Below, in pieces: positions 20,303 through 28,628 of a DNA stretch of 64,000 nt. Source of the stretch: an uncultured Acetatifactor sp. Its GTDB lineage: Bacteria; Bacillota; Clostridia; Lachnospirales; Lachnospiraceae. Under the pieces are notes generated by a model. The model was not told the origin of the DNA. It did not search any database and saw nothing but the letters and a program-made list of their open reading frames with translations. Within the stretch, counting starts at the first letter, position 1, and each line of letters begins with the position of its first letter. The stretch is taken from contig CAJUTJ010000015.1 in the NCBI GenBank assembly GCA_910589655.1, forward strand, positions 4,938 through 68,937, read 5' to 3'. Position numbers and translations under genes: made by a program.

Positions 20303-20509
20303 ACTTACATAACCTCTCTTTCCACTATATTGTACAATATTCTACAGCCTGTTTCATAGAAAACTTCCTCATACCGCTGTGCCGTCCTTCTTGGATATTA
20401 CTGTTCACTCCCAATGTCGTCCTGTTTGAAATCCACTGTAAAGAACTATGCACCGCAATCATAAAAACTGCGGTTTGAACAAAAAGAGCATACTTTCTCC
20501 GCCGCTCCC

Positions 20510-21031
20510 TTACTCCATGATTTCAATCTGACACATTTTCATTGCTTCCAATGCGTTGTTATGACTCTGCGGCGTAACACCTGCACAGCATTGTGCATCA
20601 ACCATAACACGCACCTCCGGAAGAAACGCTTTAATCACAAGGGCATTGGATATGACACATATGTCGGTACAAAGTCCGATTAATGTGATACTCCTGATAT
20701 CCGCTTTCCGGCTCAGATATTGCGCGAGTTCCACCGATCCGAAAGCCGGTTTATCAAATATCTTCGTATCCGAAGTGACAAACTGCCTCAGCGTACCGTC
20801 TATCTCCCATCCTTCCGTTCCCCGGATACAGTGGGGCACCGGAAGCTTTCTGCCCTCCTGCGTCTCCAAATAGTCCGCACCGTGGGTATCTCTTGTAAAA
20901 ATGACCTCACCTTCAAAATCCCTGATTTTCTCCATAACCTTGGGTACAATAGCCACTGCCTCTGCCGTTCCCAACGCCCCGTCGATAAAATCCTTCTGCA
21001 TGTCCACCACAATTAAAATTTGTTCTCCCAT
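20510..21031 (-). CDS. Isochorismatase/nicotinamidase-family cysteine hydrolase
   Basis: 173 residues. The family triad is visible: Asp in VVDMQKDFIDGAL near residue 10, a Lys after the metal loop, and the nucleophilic Cys in GLCTDICVISNA near residue 120. The HCIRGTEGWEIDGTL loop resembles that of PncA-like nicotinamidases, so deamidation of nicotinamide to nicotinate for NAD salvage is possible, but other amide substrates cannot be excluded. Start at 21031 follows GGGAGGTATAAA. The leader contains repeat modules (21046-21146) that extend into the 3' end of the upstream MATE gene on the same strand. Confidence 0.85.
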   Translation of the reverse strand: MGEQILIVVDMQKDFIDGALGTAEAVAIVPKVMEKIRDFEGEVIFTRDTHGADYLETQEGRKLPVPHCIRGTEGWEIDGTLRQFVTSDTKIFDKPAFGSVELAQYLSRKADIRSITLIGLCTDICVISNALVIKAFLPEVRVMVDAQCCAGVTPQSHNNALEAMKMCQIEIME

Positions 21032-21045
21032 TTTATACCTCCCTA

Positions 21046-21146
21046 TGCGCTACATAAGAGGGTGTGTAAACCCTCCTCTTTGCACATACCAAACAGTATT
21101 TGGAAGTTTACTTCCAAACTGCCAGTCATGCCGACGCAGTCGGCTC
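21046..21146 (-). repeat. Partial hairpin array between the MATE gene and the cysteine hydrolase
   Basis: Read on the minus strand: the end of linker B with a GCCGACtgcGTCGGC hairpin, a TTTGGAAGTaaACTTCCAAA palindrome, then the inner hairpin of cassette A (AGAGGAGGGTTT..ACACCCTCTT). It then runs into the ribosome binding site AGGGAGGTATAAA of the gene at 21031. The MATE stop codon (21126) is inside the B module. Confidence 0.78.
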
Positions 21147-22682
21147 AAATTTTGTTTTGCGGGGACTAATCTTACTGAACAAAGCATAATACCCCACAAA
21201 AAGCACACTGGTAACCGTCCATGTCAACGGATAACTGAACATAATAGTATAAATATCCGGCTTAACAGGCACCGCAAACATTATCCACAGCACGCGAATC
21301 ACACAGATTCCGCCCAGACAGATTAATGTAGGAATCCAGCAGTCTCCCACGCCGCGGAGGGCACCGGACATAATTTCTATAATAATATAGGTAACATAGA
21401 CCGGCACCAGAAAACGGGTCATAGCCAAACCGATACTAAGGACTTCCTTATCCGTGGTAAAAAGCTGATAAATATATGGCGCACCGTTATATAATAGCAG
21501 CGATACAAAAACGGTGGCTCCCAATGTCATACACAGACAAGTTCGAATCCCCTTCCGCACTCTCTCCGGCTTACCTGCGCCGAAATTCTGTCCTACAAAA
21601 GTAGTGACGGAAATGCCAAATGCATTGATCGTCATCCAGAAAATACAGTCCAATTTCGAGTATGCCGTCCAAGCCGCCACCGTATCCGTTCCCTGTGCGT
21701 TGATGGCAGACTGAATGATTATGTTGGAAAGACTGTACATGACGGACTGCAAGCCTGCGGGAAAACCGATTCTGATAATTCTATGAAACATTCTTTTGTC
21801 AAACCGAATTTTTCTAAGCTCTAAGCGATGCATATCCCCTGTCTTCATCAGCACAATTATGACCAAAACCGCACTCAGGGCCTGAGAAGAAATAGTAGCA
21901 ATGGCGGCTCCCGCCACGCCAAGTCTGCACACCACGATGAATACCACATCCAGCACAATATTGACAAAGCAGCTGGCGATCAAAAAATATAAAGGACGCT
22001 TGGAATCTCCCACGGCACGCAGGATTCCGGCTCCTACATTATAAATCAGATTCCCGATCACCCCGAGGAAATAGATACGGATATAGAGAATCGCCAAGTC
22101 CAAAACTTCTGTCGGGGTATCCATGGCCTTTAAAATAGAAGGCGCTGCCGCAAACCCTCCTATCATCAGGAGCAGCCCCGCCGCCAAACTGAAAGCCATT
22201 GCCGTATGTACCGCATATCCTACCATTTCCTTACGCTTTGCACCGTAATATTGGGAAATAATAACGGTTGCACCACTGGATAAACCCACAAAGAATCCCA
22301 CCAGCAAATTGATTACCGTACCCGTACTTCCGCCTGCCGCGGACAACGCCTCCTTCCCCACAAAGCGCCCCAAAATCATGGCATCCGCCGCGTTATACAG
22401 CTGTTGGAAAAAAGTGCCGAATAATATGGGGAAAAAGAACAGGAGCAGCTGTTTCCAGATGACTCCCTCCGTAATTTCGTTTCTGTTTGTGGTCTTGCTT
22501 TTATCTATGATGCCATTTTCCTCTATGGTTTTACATCTTTCCACGGCCTTGTTTTCGTCTATGGCTTCCTTGCTTTCTTCTACAGCTTCCTTGCTTTCTT
22601 CTATGGCTTCCTTGCTTTCTTCTACAACTTCCTTGCTTTCTTCTATGGCTTCCCTCTCACAATTACCACTTTCTTCTATCAT
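21126..22682 (-). CDS. MATE-family efflux transporter with repetitive N-terminal extension
   Basis: 518-residue multidrug/toxin extrusion transporter with twelve predicted membrane helices, driven by a cation gradient. The core starts at about residue 72 (EGVIWKQLLLFFFPILFGTFFQQLYNAADAMILGRFVG) and contains FVGLSSGATVIISQYYGA and QSAINAQGTDTVAAW. Ahead of it is an unusual hydrophilic extension built of seven-residue repeats EESKEA(I/V). The start is taken at 22682, with AAAGAGAG upstream; the repeats could be dispensable if translation begins later. The last residues (EPTASA and the stop) are encoded by a repeat hairpin. Substrate unknown. Confidence 0.88.
   Translation of the reverse strand: MIEESGNCEREAIEESKEVVEESKEAIEESKEAVEESKEAIDENKAVERCKTIEENGIIDKSKTTNRNEITEGVIWKQLLLFFFPILFGTFFQQLYNAADAMILGRFVGKEALSAAGGSTGTVINLLVGFFVGLSSGATVIISQYYGAKRKEMVGYAVHTAMAFSLAAGLLLMIGGFAAAPSILKAMDTPTEVLDLAILYIRIYFLGVIGNLIYNVGAGILRAVGDSKRPLYFLIASCFVNIVLDVVFIVVCRLGVAGAAIATISSQALSAVLVIIVLMKTGDMHRLELRKIRFDKRMFHRIIRIGFPAGLQSVMYSLSNIIIQSAINAQGTDTVAAWTAYSKLDCIFWMTINAFGISVTTFVGQNFGAGKPERVRKGIRTCLCMTLGATVFVSLLLYNGAPYIYQLFTTDKEVLSIGLAMTRFLVPVYVTYIIIEIMSGALRGVGDCWIPTLICLGGICVIRVLWIMFAVPVKPDIYTIMFSYPLTWTVTSVLFVGYYALFSKISPRKTKFEPTASA
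22558..22670 (-). repeat. 21-bp coding repeat in the MATE N-terminal extension
   Basis: Plus-strand unit GCTTCCTTGCTTTCTTCTATG, repeated about five times with few changes, encoding EESKEA(I/V). The low divergence suggests recent expansion. Confidence 0.85.
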
Positions 22683-22821
22683 ATGTACTCTCTTTTCCCT
22701 TCTTCACTGTCCGGCCCATTTTGATATCCTGTTTGCCTCCCTTATCCGGCTTTTCCCAATCCCCTGTTTCCATCTTCCATAGGGTTCTCTGCCGTATCAC
22801 TTCTTTTCCGCTCGCCATTTA

Positions 22822-23085
22822 CTACAAATTATCTTGAAATTTTTCACCCAAACTGCCTGCTGCTATTTTCTTTTCCAGAGCTATTTTTCTTTCTACTACT
22901 ATTTTTCTTCCTACTGCTATTTTTCTTCCTACTGCTATTTTTCTTTCTACTGCTTTTTTCCTTTCTACTGCTTTTTTCCTTTCCGCGCCCCGCACCCGAA
23001 AAGCGCTATCTTTGCTTTCACTGGTTTGGGTAAATGAACTGCCTTTACTTAAAGGCAGTATATGCTTGTTCTTGCCATATGTCAA
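22822..23085 (-). CDS. Possible small low-complexity ORF (87 codons), doubtful
   Basis: An open frame whose middle is six hexapeptide repeats of the form (E/G)RKIAV encoded by an 18-bp tandem repeat (about 22860-22985). The start MTYGKNKHILPLSKGS lies over a CTGCCTTTAagTAAAGGCAG palindrome. I see no good ribosome binding site and no recognisable domain, so it may be only a minisatellite that happens to stay open. It is listed because the repeat itself is real and lies among other repeat-bearing genes. Confidence 0.3.
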   Translation of the reverse strand: MTYGKNKHILPLSKGSSFTQTSESKDSAFRVRGAERKKAVERKKAVERKIAVGRKIAVGRKIVVERKIALEKKIAAGSLGEKFQDNL

Positions 23086-23386
23086 GAAATATATGTCTGC
23101 TTCCGCTGCGCCAAAAAATGTCGGTCTTTTTTATCTACAGTTTTCGGCTCCCTATTATACCATAAGCATTGCAATACAGGAGGCTGGTATACCGACTTCC
23201 CTGATCGGAGCAAAACCTTTGAAAAATGCTTTCTCCGGGCCCCAAGCGTTAGTATACCCCCGCCGGACGGCATAACCACAGCGGACCCGCCGCCCGGATT
23301 GCGTAATTAAAGTACGCAGAGGGAACACCGTCCTTATGGTTTCCGTCTGCTTCAAGCAAGACGCCACCGCCGACAAAATAATATTT
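23086..23386. other. Intergenic region, nothing recognised
   Basis: About 300 bases between the doubtful small ORF and the exosortase-like gene, both on the minus strand. Short frames cross it without start signals; no repeat module or terminator stands out. Confidence 0.4.
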
Positions 23387-24310
23387 TTACAGGACATGGC
23401 CGCCCGATTTATTTTTACGTCTTCCAAAAAAATGAACTACAAAATATGATGCCAGAATCAATACACAGCAACCCATAACAAGCATTGCAAACTCTTGAAA
23501 TCCCGCCATTCTTCCCCCCTTTACCCGATTCAGGAAGGGGAGTCCTAATGTCAGAGCAAAATACCAAAAAACAGGAGCCGCACATTTACCCGCAAAAGTC
23601 CGCACAAAGTCCCTCTTACCTGTCGCGGAAGGGGTATCCGTTACCGTCTCAGAGGCGCCGGAATTTTGCCCATTGGTCAAAACGGAATTTACCGTTCTTT
23701 GGATCAGACATCCTGCCAGACGATAAATCGTAAGCAACGCGATAAAGTAGACCACCACACCGATCATCGTGTGAAGACTGTCCTGTGTCAGGGTCCCTCC
23801 CATGATTCCGGTATCCTCAAGATACAGGGGAAGGTAAATGGCGGCAATAATCCGCAGACCGTTGACAATCACGGTAAACAGCCATGAAAACAGCACACTA
23901 ACAACAATCCAGCCCACCCCCTTTATCCTTGTCTGCCAAAGTCCCATTTCCACAGAATCTCTGTTAACTGTCTCAACCGTCTCAGAAACAGGTTCCCTCC
24001 GCGTTGACACAATCCTATGGATAAAAGAAAAATACAGGGTTGCAAAAGCAATGGTCATAAATCGGAAACCGGAGCAGGAAGGCGCAATTAACAGCCTCAT
24101 ATCGTGATTCACATAACCTGTACCCGAGAGATACGTAAAAGGAATCCCGCTCAACAGTTCCACCCAGCGGGTGGTAGGTGTGAGAATCCATAAAAGGGAA
24201 TCACAATCGGCCTGACGATAATATAATTTCATCCCTAAAAGGATTAGCACTCCCATTGTATAATAAAGAAAATTTTGCCGCAGTACATTCTTTTGTTTTT
24301 TCCCCTTCAT
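23387..24310 (-). CDS. Exosortase-family transpeptidase (XrtK-like)
   Basis: 307-residue polytopic membrane protein. It carries the exosortase catalytic triad in order and in membrane-proximal positions: Cys in IAPSCSGFRFMTIA (about residue 78), Arg in VNGLRIIAAIYLP (about 151) and His in DSLHTMIGVVVYF (about 178). Exosortases cleave a C-terminal tripartite signal (short motif, helix, basic tail) and are thought to attach the protein to the envelope. The next gene upstream on the same strand (24476) has such a tail, so the two form a likely enzyme-substrate pair. ATG at 24310 follows GGGGGG with seven-base spacing. The assignment to the XrtK type is from memory of the family; the triad is seen directly. 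Confidence 0.85.
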   Translation of the reverse strand: MKGKKQKNVLRQNFLYYTMGVLILLGMKLYYRQADCDSLLWILTPTTRWVELLSGIPFTYLSGTGYVNHDMRLLIAPSCSGFRFMTIAFATLYFSFIHRIVSTRREPVSETVETVNRDSVEMGLWQTRIKGVGWIVVSVLFSWLFTVIVNGLRIIAAIYLPLYLEDTGIMGGTLTQDSLHTMIGVVVYFIALLTIYRLAGCLIQRTVNSVLTNGQNSGASETVTDTPSATGKRDFVRTFAGKCAAPVFWYFALTLGLPFLNRVKGGRMAGFQEFAMLVMGCCVLILASYFVVHFFGRRKNKSGGHVL

Positions 24311-24475
24311 AATTATACCCCCCGCCCGCGTCGGCGGACATCCGCTCAAGATTTGAAAGTTCTTTTCTTTCAGCTTTCAAATATCCTGTCCTGCGGCCAA
24401 TGGCGGCACAAACAATTAACGTGATGCCGCAAACCGGAAAAGCCGCATTGGTTGATGCATTTGAAATTTTTACCG
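24311..24475 (-). repeat. Linker B remnant plus leader L before the exosortase gene
   Basis: Minus strand: a B-like core (TTAATTGTTTGTGCCGCC and its hairpin), then leader L: ATTTGAAAG..CTTTCAAAT hairpin, CTTGAG, a TCCGCcgaCGCGGg-type hairpin, and GGGGTATAATT directly before the ATG at 24310. It fills the whole gap after the VIT gene stop codon. Confidence 0.7.
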
Positions 24476-26923
24476 TCATTTATTCGACTTATCCGCAGAG
24501 GCTCTCCCCGCAAATTTCTTTCTTAATATAACCGCTGCTGCCGCCAGTGAGAGGAACAGCATCCCCGGCTCGGAATATGCCCTATACCCGCCGCCTACTG
24601 CTAAGTTAGACACTCTCTGGGGCAGAGGCAGCGCCTGATCCACATCTTTACTGTCTCCGTCCGTATTTCTGATAATCTCCGAAACGGCAATGAAGGAAGT
24701 ATAGGGAGTAATCATATTGTATTCCAGCCCCAGCTGCGTGATTTCCTCCTTCACCGACTCGTCATTGCGAACACTTCCATATCCGGCGATTCTGTCCAAA
24801 TGAGTCCTTGCCCACAGATAACGGATGGCTTCACTTTCCATATCCACGGTAACATTGCCCACAGGAATCTCCCGCATATATTCTTCTCCGCCTGCTTTTC
24901 CCGTTATGGTAATGGTTCCGCCGGGTTTTCCACGCCATTTTCCGAAAAGTACAATAGGCTGCGACGCATATAGAATGGAAGGCACTGCCGGCTCCACGTC
25001 ATACACTTCAAACCCTTTGCAGGTTATGGAAATATCGGTGAGCAGCGGCGCTTCTATATATGTGCGGAAGTTTTCTGCGGACTCCTCCGCGTCTTCCTTG
25101 TCCGTCACGATAAAGGACTCTCCCAGCCCGCAGCCCGCAACCTGCTTGATCAGATAATCGTTTACCGAGCTTCCGATACCGAAAGAGAAAAAGCTGGCAC
25201 TGTCCATGTTATCGGTAATACAGGAAATCACTTCACTTTCATTGGATATATAGCCGTCTGTAATGATTACAATACTTCGGGCAATATCTTCGCTTTTCGG
25301 TACGGCAATGGCATCCTCCAGCGCCGGAAGCAATGAAGTTCCTCCTCCGCCCTCCTGTTCATCAATGAGCTTCGTAGCTGTCTTAATGTTTGCCGCCGTA
25401 GCCGGAAGGGAACGGGGGGAAAGCAGCATAGTTTCATTTGCAAATAAGATCAGGTTAAAGGTGTCCGTTTCCTTCAAGTCTGCCACCAGATCATGAATCA
25501 ATTCCTTGGCAGTGTCAAGGGGATAGCCGAACATGGATCCCGAAACATCCAGCACGAAAATATATTCTCTGGGCGGAATGTCTTCCGGCTCAAATCTCTC
25601 GGGCGGCTGTATGGTCAGCATAAAGAATTGTTCCTCCTTGAAAGAACCGTTGTTTCCATGCCCTCCGGCAAGCACCAAACCGCTTTGTATACTTTCTCCT
25701 GTAAGTTTGTATTTTAAAATAAAGTCCCTGTTTCCCGCATAGTCGGCAGAATTGGCCAGCGTAATCTGCGCAGTGGAACTATCGGTTTTATTAACTTTAA
25801 TGGCATGAGTCTTACTTGTGATATCCGCAATAGGAACTCCGGTAGAGAGATTTACGGTAATATTATAATCTCCGGGAGGTGTAGCGCCGTCTGCCAGATA
25901 AGGGCTTACAATCCAACTGTCATCTTCGGATAATCCGCTGCCTGTGCCGGAGCCATTCCCTACGGAAGTGCCGTTTCCCGCATTGGCACTATCCCCTCCG
26001 GAAACGCTGTTTCCGTCTGACTCTCCATCCTTTTCGGAAACGCTGCTTCCGTCTGACTCTCCATCCTTTTCGGAAACACTGCTTCCGTCTGACTCTCCAT
26101 CCTTTTCGGAAACGCTGCTTCCGTCTGACTCTCCATCCCTTTCGGAAACACTGCTTCCGTCTGACTCTCCATCCCTTTCGGAAACACTGCTTCCGTCTGA
26201 CTCTCCGTTCTCTCCGGAAGCATCGCCGTCCTCACCGGAGGGCTCTGCCGGCGGCGCATAGCGGGGTCCTACAACGGTGGGAAAAATAAATTCGTAAACA
26301 TTCTCCACAGGGGCGAGCAGTTCCGTATAGTGGAGCTCTATGCTGACCGTGTCACCGGGCATGATATTTGCCACATCCATGGTAAATACATTGGGTCTCT
26401 TCTGCTCCATCAAAGACGCACTCTTGCCCTCGCTTTTTGCCTCTTCATACTCAACCTTCGCCTCTTCCTTCTCTTTGATCTGAGCGGTAATCATTTCATT
26501 ACCGATGATCATCTTCATCCCGTGTACGGAAACGCCGGAAGAGGTAGGAAATACATAACTGGCATTTATGGGAACCTCGCCTTCATTGACATAGATTTGC
26601 GTCACATATGTCTCTGCGATTAAACCGTTAATATTAGTCACAACATCCGTAGATTTCAAAGGAAAGCGTTCCACAGCAGCCCCCTCATCACCGGAACCCT
26701 GAATAATAAAATAAGGTGCCAGCAGCTTGTCCCCGTCATCGGTTTCTTCCGATGCTTCACCGCTATCTTCCGTCTCGCTGTTTCCGTCACCGGAATCCGT
26801 AAAGTTATTCTTTTCCGCCGCACATACCGCAGGACAACTGGCAGCGAAAAGAAACAGCGCCAGCATACAGCAGAGCCATTTTCTGATTTGGCACAGAATC
26901 TTTTTTTCTCTTTTAATCTTCAT
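24476..26923 (-). CDS. Secreted VIT- and VWA-domain protein with exosortase-type C-terminal sorting tail
   Basis: 815 residues. Signal peptide (IRKWLCCMLALFLFAASCPAVCA), then a vault/inter-alpha-trypsin (VIT) domain (about 50-200: ETYVTQIYVNEGEVPINASYVF, key region), a Ser/Asp-rich repeat linker (about 236-310), and a von Willebrand A domain with an intact metal site DVSGSMFG near residue 458. Near the C-terminus is YSEPG, then a hydrophobic helix (MLFLSLAAAAVIL) and RKKFAGR: the three-part layout of PEP-CTERM-like tails. Probably a surface protein processed by the neighbouring exosortase. Start ATG 26923 with AAGGAGGT seven bases upstream. Ligand or role unknown; metal-dependent adhesion is a reasonable guess for VWA. 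Confidence 0.88.
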   Translation of the reverse strand: MKIKREKKILCQIRKWLCCMLALFLFAASCPAVCAAEKNNFTDSGDGNSETEDSGEASEETDDGDKLLAPYFIIQGSGDEGAAVERFPLKSTDVVTNINGLIAETYVTQIYVNEGEVPINASYVFPTSSGVSVHGMKMIIGNEMITAQIKEKEEAKVEYEEAKSEGKSASLMEQKRPNVFTMDVANIMPGDTVSIELHYTELLAPVENVYEFIFPTVVGPRYAPPAEPSGEDGDASGENGESDGSSVSERDGESDGSSVSERDGESDGSSVSEKDGESDGSSVSEKDGESDGSSVSEKDGESDGNSVSGGDSANAGNGTSVGNGSGTGSGLSEDDSWIVSPYLADGATPPGDYNITVNLSTGVPIADITSKTHAIKVNKTDSSTAQITLANSADYAGNRDFILKYKLTGESIQSGLVLAGGHGNNGSFKEEQFFMLTIQPPERFEPEDIPPREYIFVLDVSGSMFGYPLDTAKELIHDLVADLKETDTFNLILFANETMLLSPRSLPATAANIKTATKLIDEQEGGGGTSLLPALEDAIAVPKSEDIARSIVIITDGYISNESEVISCITDNMDSASFFSFGIGSSVNDYLIKQVAGCGLGESFIVTDKEDAEESAENFRTYIEAPLLTDISITCKGFEVYDVEPAVPSILYASQPIVLFGKWRGKPGGTITITGKAGGEEYMREIPVGNVTVDMESEAIRYLWARTHLDRIAGYGSVRNDESVKEEITQLGLEYNMITPYTSFIAVSEIIRNTDGDSKDVDQALPLPQRVSNLAVGGGYRAYSEPGMLFLSLAAAAVILRKKFAGRASADKSNK
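25990..26220 (-). repeat. 36-bp coding repeat, about six copies, in the VIT/VWA gene
   Basis: Encodes a 12-residue unit DGESDGSSVSE(R/K). Copies are nearly identical at the DNA level, so length variation between strains is expected. It makes an acidic, Ser-rich spacer between the VIT and VWA domains. Confidence 0.92.
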
Positions 26924-26990
26924 TTGTGGAACCTCCTTGGAATATCGTGGCATCATTTATATTTCAAGGATTATCATAGACCGGCAATGC

Positions 26991-27030
26991 ACAAAATGTG
27001 CATCAAAATCTCCACAAAATCGCATCAAAT
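26991..27030 (-). promoter_or_regulatory. Direct repeats upstream of the VIT/VWA gene, possible operator
   Basis: Minus strand has TTTTGATGCACATTTTGT (26991-27008) and ATTTGATGCGATTTTGT (27014-27030), two copies one helical-turn multiple apart (about 23 bases), with a third partial GATGCAAAAATG just beyond. They lie about 70-110 bases before the start. A -10-like TATGATAAT follows downstream. Activator binding is inference. Confidence 0.45.
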
Positions 27031-27077
27031 TTAAATCATTTTTGCATCATTTTCTTTTTTATATTCATCTGCGCACT

Positions 27078-27140
27078 AAAAAAAGGGTGCCTACACACCC
27101 TCTCGCAGTCTTAAAAGAACTTCATTCCTTTCATACTTCC
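27078..27140 (-). repeat. Partial cassette A at the dcd 3' end
   Basis: Contains the right arm of cassette A (TCTTAAAAGAACTTCATTCCTTTCATACTTCC) and the inner GGGTGcctaCACCC hairpin. The dcd stop codon (TGA in GAAGTATGAAAGG) is formed by this module. Confidence 0.75.
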
Positions 27141-27664
27141 GTATCCAAAAATATCCTTGATCCCGTTGCCCCGGTCTGCCCTTGGTATTTACCGTTATAC
27201 GGGTGAAGCGCCGGACTGTCCATTTTTGCAAATACAAGCTGTCCGATCCGCCGTCCCGATTTCAATTCTATGGCAAACCTGTTAGCGTTATACAGCTCTA
27301 ATGTGATTTCCCCCTGAAACCCCGGATCTACCCAGCCTGCATTTTGAATAAATAGACCCATACGCCCCAGAGAGCTTCTTCCTTCCACAAACGCCGTCAA
27401 ATCATTCGGCAATTCAAAGTACTCCATGGTGGTTGCAAGAACAAACTGCCCCGGCAAAATCAGGTATGTATCCGTTTGAATCATTTTATAATTTACGGAA
27501 TGATCCAACGTAATAATTCCCGAAGAGGAATCCTCAACTACGCTGAATGTATTTCCTAACCGGATGTCTACGCTTGCAGGCTGAATCTGCCCTTGCTCCA
27601 ATGGAGTTATCGTCAGAGTCTTCTCGTCGAGCATCTTTTGTATTGTCTTATCCGATAAAATCAT
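27131..27664 (-). CDS. dcd: dCTP deaminase
   Basis: Deaminates dCTP to dUTP (or to dUMP in bifunctional members), supplying thymidylate synthesis. 177 residues, normal length. Landmarks: [47 protein letters not shown] (contains the catalytic Arg, Ser and Glu) and the C-terminal [15 protein letters not shown] that closes the active site. Start at 27664 with AAGG eight bases upstream. The C-terminus ends inside a repeat cassette. Whether it also has dUTPase activity cannot be decided by eye. Confidence 0.94.
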   Translation of the reverse strand: MILSDKTIQKMLDEKTLTITPLEQGQIQPASVDIRLGNTFSVVEDSSSGIITLDHSVNYKMIQTDTYLILPGQFVLATTMEYFELPNDLTAFVEGRSSLGRMGLFIQNAGWVDPGFQGEITLELYNANRFAIELKSGRRIGQLVFAKMDSPALHPYNGKYQGQTGATGSRIFLDTEV

Positions 27665-27985
27665 ATCCTTCGCCTTTCTCCGTCTCGATTGTACAATCGA
27701 AATTGTATCTTAAAATGCAATGTGTTTATTTTCTTTTTTCACAAATTTCTTCTTTTCATTATAATGTAATGCAAAAACTTTCCGCGTCGGAAGTACAAAA
27801 AGCAACCTTTCCGGTAATAATAAGATCAAAAAGTGCTGCAAACGGCACCTCCAGCCAAGACATAATTTCCGATTTATATAAAAAAAGGACAATGCTATTG
27901 CCCTGTCTCCATTGTTAATATAGCATAAAAAACAGAAAATAACAAGACTGTTCATATGACCAATCACATGATACACTATCCAAAC

Positions 27986-28118
27986 ATTACTGTTCACTCC
28001 GTTCACAGCAACCCATGCACAGAAATCGCAAAACAGCGATTTCGCGCATGTCTGTCTCGGGTTTATCACGCAGAAACAGCGTGAAAACACCTCGCGGCGA
28101 CAGCGAGTGAACAGTAAC
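27986..28118. repeat. Repeat family E, copy 2
   Basis: 133 bases, ends ATTACTGTTCAC and GTGAACAGTAAC, closely matching the copy at 8865-8997 in the opposite orientation. It is preceded by ATCCAAAC, and the same ATCCAAAC follows it before the next copy, which looks like a target-site or recombination duplication. Confidence 0.9.
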
Positions 28119-28126
28119 ATCCAAAC

Positions 28127-28280
28127 ATTACTGTTCACTCCGTTCACAGCAACCCATGCGCAGAAACCACAAAACAGCGGTTTCGCACACGGCATCCAAG
28201 CGATTATTCAAATTGCTTTGGTTTGATCACGCAAAAAACGCGTGAAAACGCCTCGCGGTGGCGTGGGTGTGAACAGTAAT
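28127..28280. repeat. Repeat family E, copy 3 (diverged, extended)
   Basis: Same ends (ATTACTGTTCAC, GTGAACAGTAAT), but the interior hairpin has changed on both arms (AACCGC..GCGGTT-like in place of AAATCGC..GCGATTT) and about 20 bases are inserted. It lies in tandem with copy 2 in the gap between dcd and helD. Confidence 0.85.
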
Positions 28281-28500
28281 ATCAAAACGAAACCGTTCAA
28301 ACAAGTCGCGGAACTGTTATGCCGCCGTAATATCTGCCTGCACATGAGTGCCATAAACCGTCCTATCATATGTGATAGAGCATGGGACTCCCGTGCACTG
28401 CCCCGATGCCCCGTAAAATAACCGGACATAGGACAGAAATAATACGGGCAGAGCCAGACAGCGCCAAAACGCAGCAGTTCCGGCAAATGGGGAGGATTAT

Positions 28501-28628
28501 AGTGTGAAAAATACTTCTAAGGCAGCAAAAGACACTGCCTAAGAAGTATTAAGTTTCACACAGGAAAAACGCGAAAGACAGCGTTTTTCATATCTATTTG
28601 AGCCGCTAAAGCGGCATGGGGGATTATT
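28501..28628 (+). promoter_or_regulatory. Cassette D plus leader L upstream of helD
   Basis: GTGTGAAA..TTTCACAC flank a long hairpin (AATACTTCTAAGGCAG with CTGCCTAAGAAGTATT). Then an AAAAACGC..GCGTTTTT hairpin, TATCTATTTGAG, a GCCGCtaaaGCGGC hairpin and the ribosome binding site GGGGG. About 115 of these bases are identical to the leader of the HPr-like gene at 49497. Confidence 0.88.

Noticed and set aside
23155..23427. 90-codon minus-strand ORF at the 3' end of the exosortase gene
   Set aside because: It overlaps the exosortase end in a different frame and shows no coding features.
24201..24479. 92-codon minus-strand ORF immediately after the VIT/VWA stop
   Set aside because: It runs through the repeat leader and overlaps the exosortase gene in another frame; no recognisable domain or start signal.
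27710..28195. 161-codon minus-strand ORF across E2 and E3
   Set aside because: Its repeated segments (CGFCAWVAVNGVNSNVW) are translations of the E repeats, not a conserved protein.
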